64,000 nucleotides of DNA from CAVSNH01 sp963729275 (lineage in GTDB: Bacteria; Actinomycetota; Acidimicrobiia; Acidimicrobiales; RAAP-2): contig CAVSNH010000013.1 in assembly GCA_963729275.1 (NCBI GenBank), positions 1,054,001 to 1,118,000 of the forward strand. The letters are read 5' to 3'. Under the pieces are notes generated by a model that did no database searches, was not told the DNA's origin, and worked only from the letters and a program-made list of their open reading frames with translations. The position numbers were made by a program, and so were the translations under genes. Below are positions 58,536-64,000 of this stretch, piece after piece (within the stretch, counting starts at the first letter, position 1; every line of letters starts with the position of its first letter).

Positions 58536-60050
58536 TCAACGCCCCGATTGCTCGCGGGTGTTGAGGATGTTGACGTCGCGCACGAGCACGGCCGGGCAGC
58601 CGTGCGATACCGGCGCCACCTGGCCGGGCTGGCCCTTGCCGCAGTTGAAGGCGCCCCCGAGCAGGTACGTCGACCGCCCGCCGACGGCCTCCATGGCACC
58701 CCAGAAGTCGGTGGTGGTGGCCTGGTAGGCGACGTCCTTCACTTGACCGGCCAGTTGGCCGTCGCTGATCCGGAAGAAGCGCTGACCGGTGAACTGGAAG
58801 TTGTAGCGCTGCATGTCGATCGACCAGCTCTTGTCGCCCAGGATGTACAGGCCGTGGTCGACGCCGCCGATCAGCTCCTCGGTGGTCGGGCCAACTCCGG
58901 CGGCAGGCTGGAGCGAGACGTTGGCCATTCGCTGGATGGGAACGTGCATCGGCGAGTCGGCGAAGGCGCACCCGTTGGACGCGCCGAGACGGCTGATGGC
59001 GGCGATGTACCGGTCGAGTTGGTAGCCCACCAACACCCCGTCGCGGACGAGGTCGAAGGTCTGGGCCGGCACCCCCTCGTCGTCGACGGCCACCGTGGCC
59101 AGGCCATGAGGGGTGGTCCGGTCACCCGTGACGTGCATGACCGGCGAGCCATATTGCAAGGTGCCGAGACGGTCGAAGGTGGCGAAGGACGTCCCGGCAT
59201 AGGCCGCCTCGTAGCCCATGGCCCGATCCAGCTCGGTGGCGTGGCCGATCGACTCGTGGATGGTCAGCCAGAGATTGGTGGGGTCGATGACCAGGTCGTA
59301 ACGGCCGGCCTCGATGGACGGAGCGTGCAGCTTCTCGGCCAGCAGGCCCGGCAGGGCAGCGAGCTCGGCGTCCCAGTCCCAGCCCGTCCCGGTCAGGTAC
59401 TCCCAGCCGCGGCCGGCCGGTGGGGCCAGCGTCCGCATGGTCTCCATGCCCCCGTCGGCATCGAGGGCCACGGCTTCGGCCACCGGACGGACCCGGACCC
59501 GACGTTGGGTGGCCTCCGTGCCCGACAGGGCGGCGAGGTACTTGTCCTCGCAGACAGCCAACACGGCGGCAGTGACGTGGTCCACGCCCTCGGCCCCGAG
59601 GAGCCGCTCGCTCCAGTCGACGAGGAGCGCCACCTTGTCGGCCAGGTCCACATCGGCCGGGTTGACCTCGTAGCGAGACGTCCACGACTGCGACCCCTGG
59701 TCCCCGGCCGGAGCCAGCTCGACCCGACGGCCGCCGGCAAGGGCAATGGTCCTCGCCGCATGGACGGCCCGCTGGGCCAGTCCGGCGGCGTCCTCGGGCG
59801 CCATAGCCACAGTGGCAGCGAAGCCGACGGCGCCGTCGACCACCACCCGCAGCCCCATCCCGACTTCCGTGTCGTCGACCGCGCCCTCCAGCTGCCCGTC
59901 GCGCAATGCCACCCGCTGCGAGAGGATGCGCTCGACCCGGAGCTCGGCGTGGGCACAGCCGAGGCCTTGGGCAGCACCGAGTGCCGCGTCCCGGAGAACC
60001 GAGAGTCGGTCGGCCTCGAGCGGACCGGGTGCCGGAGCCGGATCAGACAT
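58536..60050 (-). CDS. tldD: Metalloprotease TldD
   Basis: This 504-residue protein is the catalytic subunit of the TldD/TldE zinc protease, which trims unfolded or modified peptides. The zinc site is HESIGHATELD (His265, Glu266, His270). The third ligand Cys in AFNCGKGQP (about 470) is present. ATG 60050 was chosen because the upstream extension is not conserved. It is followed by the PmbA gene and preceded by lhr on the same strand. Confidence 0.92.
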   Translation of the reverse strand: MSDPAPAPGPLEADRLSVLRDAALGAAQGLGCAHAELRVERILSQRVALRDGQLEGAVDDTEVGMGLRVVVDGAVGFAATVAMAPEDAAGLAQRAVHAARTIALAGGRRVELAPAGDQGSQSWTSRYEVNPADVDLADKVALLVDWSERLLGAEGVDHVTAAVLAVCEDKYLAALSGTEATQRRVRVRPVAEAVALDADGGMETMRTLAPPAGRGWEYLTGTGWDWDAELAALPGLLAEKLHAPSIEAGRYDLVIDPTNLWLTIHESIGHATELDRAMGYEAAYAGTSFATFDRLGTLQYGSPVMHVTGDRTTPHGLATVAVDDEGVPAQTFDLVRDGVLVGYQLDRYIAAISRLGASNGCAFADSPMHVPIQRMANVSLQPAAGVGPTTEELIGGVDHGLYILGDKSWSIDMQRYNFQFTGQRFFRISDGQLAGQVKDVAYQATTTDFWGAMEAVGGRSTYLLGGAFNCGKGQPGQVAPVSHGCPAVLVRDVNILNTREQSGR

Positions 60051-60181
60051 GGCTTGGCACCCTACCGGCCGAAAACGAGTGGGGCGGCGTCTCCTCCCCA
60101 CTCACCAAACAGCCATTGGGGTCAACGTCGCAGCACGCGTCCCCGATGTCATCCAGGGGACCGTTCACACGTGAGCCGGGC

Positions 60182-63100
60182 TCACGCCGTCGGAGCCAGC
60201 TCGGTCGGCACCCCGTGGCGATAGCGAACCGTCTGGTGCAGTCGAGCGGGAACCCGGGGGCTCCCGAGCAGGTCGCCGGTGAGGTTGAGAGGGTCGGAGC
60301 CGGCCACCACCACCTCGGCACCCCGGTCGGGGTGGCCCCGCACCTCGCTCAGCAGCGCCGCCGCCTCCGGGGTGGCGTACTGCTCGCCGGACACGCCGGC
60401 CACGAAGCGGCCACCCAGGGCCTGGCCGCGGGCTTCGAGTCGGCGGAGGGCGCGGACGACCTCGCGCCAGGGAACCCGGTAGGACTCGTGCCCCCACAAC
60501 TCCCAGAAGACCACGCCCCAGCGATCGAGCAACTGCCAGGCGACGGCCTCGGCCAGCTCCTCGGAGGCCGGGGCACTGTGGGGGCCGGCGCTCGTGGCGT
60601 CGGGTCGTGGCAGCAGCGACCAACGGCCCTCACCGGTACCGGAACCGACCGTGGTCCGCTGGCGGCCGAGGGCCGCCCGGCGGGTGGGCCGGCGCCGACC
60701 CGAGCGGGGTCGAGGCGTCCTCCGGGCGGCGAGCAACGAGCGCACCGCGGAAAAGGCATCGGCGGTGACGATGCCGCGCGCCACCAAATCCCAGAGGCCC
60801 TCGTCGACCTCGTCCGGGAACCGGCCGGTAGCGACCGGAAGCTCGGCCCGGAAGCACGCGCCTTGGGCCCGCAGGGCGGCGAGCACGTCGGCCGAGGCCC
60901 CCGCCTGCGGCTCGAGCACCTCTTGGTCGGCACGCACCGCGGCCAGCGTCCGGGCCAAATCCTCGCGGGCGACGAGGGCGAGCGGCGTGGCCGGCGACGG
61001 CGTCATCGACCCGCGGCGCAGGCTCTGGGGAAGATCTGGCCGGTCGGTGTGGCCCATGGCGCCGTTCCCGGCGATGCCGTCGCTCGATGTCTGCTCGGCG
61101 GCGCCGTCCGGATCGGCCTCGGTCAGGTCGGGCTCGGGTCGTGGAGTGAGGCGACCCCAGGCCACCTCGCCGGCCAAGCAAAGCTCGTCGAGCCAGCGCG
61201 GGTCGTAGCCGGCCACGCGGGCAGGAAGGACATGGTGTTCCCACTCACCGGCGGCGATCTCGAGGCCTTGCAGCTGCTGCACGAGCGACCGCAGGCCGGC
61301 ACGACCCTCGAGGCGGTACCCGTCGGCGACGTGTTGCCAGCAGGCCAAGAAGCGCACGAAGTCGGAGATCGACGACGGCTCGACGTAGCGCCGACGGCGA
61401 CTGCGGCTGGCCGCGTGCAACCGCACCAGGAGATGACGGGCACACCAACGGCCGTCGGGCAGCTCGATGGCCGATCCCTCGGCCTCGAGGCGGGCCAGCC
61501 CGGTGCGGGCTCGGGCCTCGGTGAGCGGCGCGCCCCGCAGGGGGCCACCGGCCAGCAGCTCGTCGGCGACCAGCTCGGCCACGGTGACCGGGCCACTGAC
61601 CTCGAGGTGACCTCCGACGCACTCGGCCACCGCCGCGTCGGCGTCGACCTGGGCATCGGTCAGCGAGCGGAAGGCGGCCACGGCCAACTCCGCCCGCTCG
61701 GCGGCCGACCATCCCTCGCCCACCACCTGAACCCGGCCTTCGGCCTGCAACCGGTCGAAGTGGGCCGCCCACTCGGGCACCGGCCGGCACCAGAGAAGCG
61801 ACAACAGCACGTCGTGCAGCTCGTCGGGGGTACGCGGCACCGGGCGCACCTGGTCGAGCACCTCGCCCACGGCGACCGGCTCGAGGGGTGCGAGCTCGGT
61901 GGCGTCGACCGGCAACCCGGGGGGCAGCCCGTCGGGTCCGAGCACCCCGAGGCCGCGCGGCACCGGCACCGCCCGCGTCCGCCGCTCCTCCAGGGGGGCG
62001 CCGTCGAGGTAGGTGTACGGCTTCCCGGTGAGGATGCCGTGGGCCAGCGGCGAGGGCTCGGCCGATTCGACGAGATGCACGCCGACCCGGCCCGACTCGA
62101 GGGACTCGAGCAGGGCCCGGAGTCCGTCGGCGTCGAGTGCCTCGGTGAGGCAATCGGTGACCGTCTGGCGCACGAGGACATGATCGGGGACGGCCACCGG
62201 ACCGGGGCCGGCGTTGTCCTGGCAACCGGCCAGCGACGGCCAGGCCGCGGCGAGCAGGTCGTCGGCTTCCATACGCTGCAAATGGATGGGCCGTCGCTGC
62301 CCGCCCCGGGAGCGGGGCACGATCAGCGCCCGGTTGAGGTTCCACCGCCACCGGGCGGCGAGCATGGGGTGGGGCAGCACGGCCTGGGTCAGCACCTCGG
62401 TGACGGTGGCGCTCGAGAGCATCTTCGGCACCTGGCCGAGGGCGAAGCTGTGCTGGGGACCGAGGGAGAGCACCACCGTGTCGTCGTCGGCCGCCGCCTG
62501 CAGCTCGAAGTCGAAGGAGACACAGAAACGCTTGCGCAGGGCGAGGCCGAAGGCCCGGTTGATGCGGCCGCCGTAGGGGGCGTGCACGATGAGCTGCGCT
62601 CCCTCTGCCTCGTCGAAGACGCGCTCGATCACGATCCGGTCGTGGGTGGGGAGGGCACCGAGCGCGGCCAGGCCCGCCCCCAGGTAGGCGACCACCTGCT
62701 CCGCCACCTCGTCCGACACATCGGCGACGGCAATGACCGCGGCACGGGCTGCGGTGCCGTCGCCCGCGGCCAGGTGGGGCTCGAGGAGGGCCCGTAAGGC
62801 GCCCACCTCTGCCGACAGCTCGGCCGTCCGGGCCGGGGCCTCGCCCAACCAGAACGGGATGGTCGGCGGCATGTCGCGGGCGTCGTGCACGCGCACCGTC
62901 CCGGTCTCCACCTTGACCACCCGCCACGAGTGGGTCCCGAGGAGGAAGATGTCGCCCTGGGTGGCCTCGACGGCGAAGTCCTCGTGCACCGAGCCCACGG
63001 TCACGCCGTCCGGGTCGAGGACGACGCGATAGTCCCCCGTCTCGGGGATGGCACCACCACTGGTCAGGGCGGCGAGGCGCGCTCCCCGCCGGGCGCGAAG

Positions 63101-64000
63101 CCGTCCGTTGACCCCGTCGTGGTGGAGATGCGCGCCCCGGCGGCCGCGCCCGGTGCGAATGCCCCACGACACGAGGTCGACGACCTCGTCGAAGTCGTGC
63201 CGGCTGAGCTCGGCGTAGGGCGCAGCCCGCCGCACGAGGTCGTAGAGGGTGTCGACGTCGTACTCCTCCGCCGCTGCCACCTCGGCCACGAGCTGTTGGG
63301 CCAGCACGTCGAGGGGCGCCACCGGCGGCTCGAGCACGTCGAGATTCCCGGCTCGTACGCCGGCCAGAAGGGCGGTGCACTCCACGAGCTCGTCGCGGGT
63401 CAGGGGGTAGAGGCGGCCGGCGGGCGTGCCGTCGATGTGGTGGTTGGCGCGGCCGACCCGTTGCAGGAAGGTGCCGATGGCCCGAGGAGAGCCGATCTGA
63501 CAGACGAGCTCGACGGGACCGACGTCGATCCCGAGCTCGAGCGAGGCGGTGGCGACGAGCGCCCTCAGGTCGCCGGCCCGGAGCCGCTGCTCGACCAGTC
63601 GCCGGCGGGCGGCCGACAGGCTGCCGTGGTGAGCGGCCACTTGCAGTGCGGCGTCGATCGGGTCGAGCGCCGGGGAGGCGCTCTCGTTCCCGTCCCCGTC
63701 CCGGTCCCCGTCGGCGACCTCGTCGGCGACCTCGTCGGCGACCTCGCCATCCTCTGGCCCCTCGGGCGCGGCGCCGAGCCGCTCGGCCAGGAGGTGGGCA
63801 ACCCGCTCGGCATTCTTGCGGGTGTTGACGAAGACCAGCGTGGTCCGGTGTTCGAGCACGTGGGCGGCGATGCGGTCGAGGACGTCGGCCAGCTGGGCAC
63901 CGCTGGCCACGGCCTCGAGCTCGGTGGACGGCAGTTCGATGGCCACGTCGATGTCGCGTTGATGGCCGCAGTCGATGACCGTGCACGTCGGGCGCGACGA
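60182..64000 (-). CDS. lhr: Lhr-type ATP-dependent DNA helicase, C-terminal part (partial)
   Basis: The frame is open to base 64000, so the 5' end (N-terminal RecA domain with Walker A and DEAH box) is outside the window. The visible ~1270 residues begin in the lead-in to the second RecA domain (CGHQRDIDVAIELP), then give TTLVFVNTRKNAERVA, ATASLELGIDVG and the motif VI segment QRVGRANH. A winged-helix/Lhr core and a C-terminal DUF4926-like/Zf region complete a large helicase. An acidic insertion (EVADEVADEVADGDRDGDG) sits just after motif IV. Lhr helicases repair DNA. Confidence 0.9.
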   Translation of the reverse strand, partial: SSRPTCTVIDCGHQRDIDVAIELPSTELEAVASGAQLADVLDRIAAHVLEHRTTLVFVNTRKNAERVAHLLAERLGAAPEGPEDGEVADEVADEVADGDRDGDGNESASPALDPIDAALQVAAHHGSLSAARRRLVEQRLRAGDLRALVATASLELGIDVGPVELVCQIGSPRAIGTFLQRVGRANHHIDGTPAGRLYPLTRDELVECTALLAGVRAGNLDVLEPPVAPLDVLAQQLVAEVAAAEEYDVDTLYDLVRRAAPYAELSRHDFDEVVDLVSWGIRTGRGRRGAHLHHDGVNGRLRARRGARLAALTSGGAIPETGDYRVVLDPDGVTVGSVHEDFAVEATQGDIFLLGTHSWRVVKVETGTVRVHDARDMPPTIPFWLGEAPARTAELSAEVGALRALLEPHLAAGDGTAARAAVIAVADVSDEVAEQVVAYLGAGLAALGALPTHDRIVIERVFDEAEGAQLIVHAPYGGRINRAFGLALRKRFCVSFDFELQAAADDDTVVLSLGPQHSFALGQVPKMLSSATVTEVLTQAVLPHPMLAARWRWNLNRALIVPRSRGGQRRPIHLQRMEADDLLAAAWPSLAGCQDNAGPGPVAVPDHVLVRQTVTDCLTEALDADGLRALLESLESGRVGVHLVESAEPSPLAHGILTGKPYTYLDGAPLEERRTRAVPVPRGLGVLGPDGLPPGLPVDATELAPLEPVAVGEVLDQVRPVPRTPDELHDVLLSLLWCRPVPEWAAHFDRLQAEGRVQVVGEGWSAAERAELAVAAFRSLTDAQVDADAAVAECVGGHLEVSGPVTVAELVADELLAGGPLRGAPLTEARARTGLARLEAEGSAIELPDGRWCARHLLVRLHAASRSRRRRYVEPSSISDFVRFLACWQHVADGYRLEGRAGLRSLVQQLQGLEIAAGEWEHHVLPARVAGYDPRWLDELCLAGEVAWGRLTPRPEPDLTEADPDGAAEQTSSDGIAGNGAMGHTDRPDLPQSLRRGSMTPSPATPLALVAREDLARTLAAVRADQEVLEPQAGASADVLAALRAQGACFRAELPVATGRFPDEVDEGLWDLVARGIVTADAFSAVRSLLAARRTPRPRSGRRRPTRRAALGRQRTTVGSGTGEGRWSLLPRPDATSAGPHSAPASEELAEAVAWQLLDRWGVVFWELWGHESYRVPWREVVRALRRLEARGQALGGRFVAGVSGEQYATPEAAALLSEVRGHPDRGAEVVVAGSDPLNLTGDLLGSPRVPARLHQTVRYRHGVPTELAPTA
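63710..63745. repeat. Three perfect 12-bp repeats in lhr
   Basis: GTCGGCGACCTC occurs three times head to tail (63710, 63722, 63734), encoding the EVAD repeats. An irregular CCCCGT-type hexamer tract adjoins it at 63690-63709. Confidence 0.9.

Overview
The window looks like chromosome from a high-GC actinobacterium. Support includes GTG/TTG starts, many 4-bp stop/start overlaps, a three-part PurL/PurS/PurQ FGAM synthase, a dnaK-grpE-dnaJ-hspR-clpB operon with HspR, a Dcd resembling the mycobacterial bifunctional enzyme, and an EtfD-type membrane iron-sulfur reductase. The secreted proteins with DGGVFAFGDA-type repeats, and the overall mix, point towards the class Acidimicrobiia. That placement is an inference, not a demonstration. 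No phage, transposase, plasmid or CRISPR locus was seen.

Layout, left half. The end of an amidohydrolase (1-237) is followed by a padR-ferredoxin pair with a well-formed promoter/operator. Nucleotide synthesis fills 1.7-15.2 kb: purF-purM-pyrE (minus), a PHP-domain gene (plus), purL (minus), a small basic protein of unknown function (plus), and the tight minus-strand operon purA-purD-purB-purC-purS-purQ. A secreted SGNH hydrolase follows, then an odd symmetric palindrome (16475-16560). Next come the chaperone operon (23443 down to 16728), an RsbW-like ATPase, gpmA, a bidirectional terminator and the ammonium pair amt-glnK.

Layout, right half. Two membrane proteins of unknown function overlap at their 3' ends (27.5-28.7 kb). 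A four-gene catabolic-looking operon follows (beta-hydroxyacid dehydrogenase, PhyH-type dioxygenase, SDR, carboxymuconolactone decarboxylase family). Then come a lone cyclic-nucleotide-binding domain, etfD, dcd, tRNA-Gly(CCC), a DUF885 peptidase-like protein and a Crp/Fnr regulator. A long minus-strand run (47451 down to 38865) joins an amino-sugar salvage set (NahK-like kinase, tandem GNAT, GH20) to a Baeyer-Villiger-type monooxygenase, a two-domain SDR, an amidohydrolase and a truncated repeat-protein fragment. A frameshifted HTH gene lies next to it. On the plus strand are an SRPBCC protein, a polytopic GT-C-like membrane protein and two tandem secreted paralogues that look like double beta-propellers. 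The window ends with a thiolase plus DUF35 pair, a phosphoribosyltransferase, tldD/pmbA and the 3' part of lhr, which runs off the right edge.

The most unusual items are the secreted double-propeller pair with its far-away fragment, the T9/A9 palindrome containing two tandem 20-bp operator-like repeats, the GH20-GNAT-NahK-like cassette, the HTH gene apparently broken by an 11-bp duplication, and the recurring short tandem repeats that insert low-complexity peptides into housekeeping proteins (PurL, PurD, HspR, Lhr).
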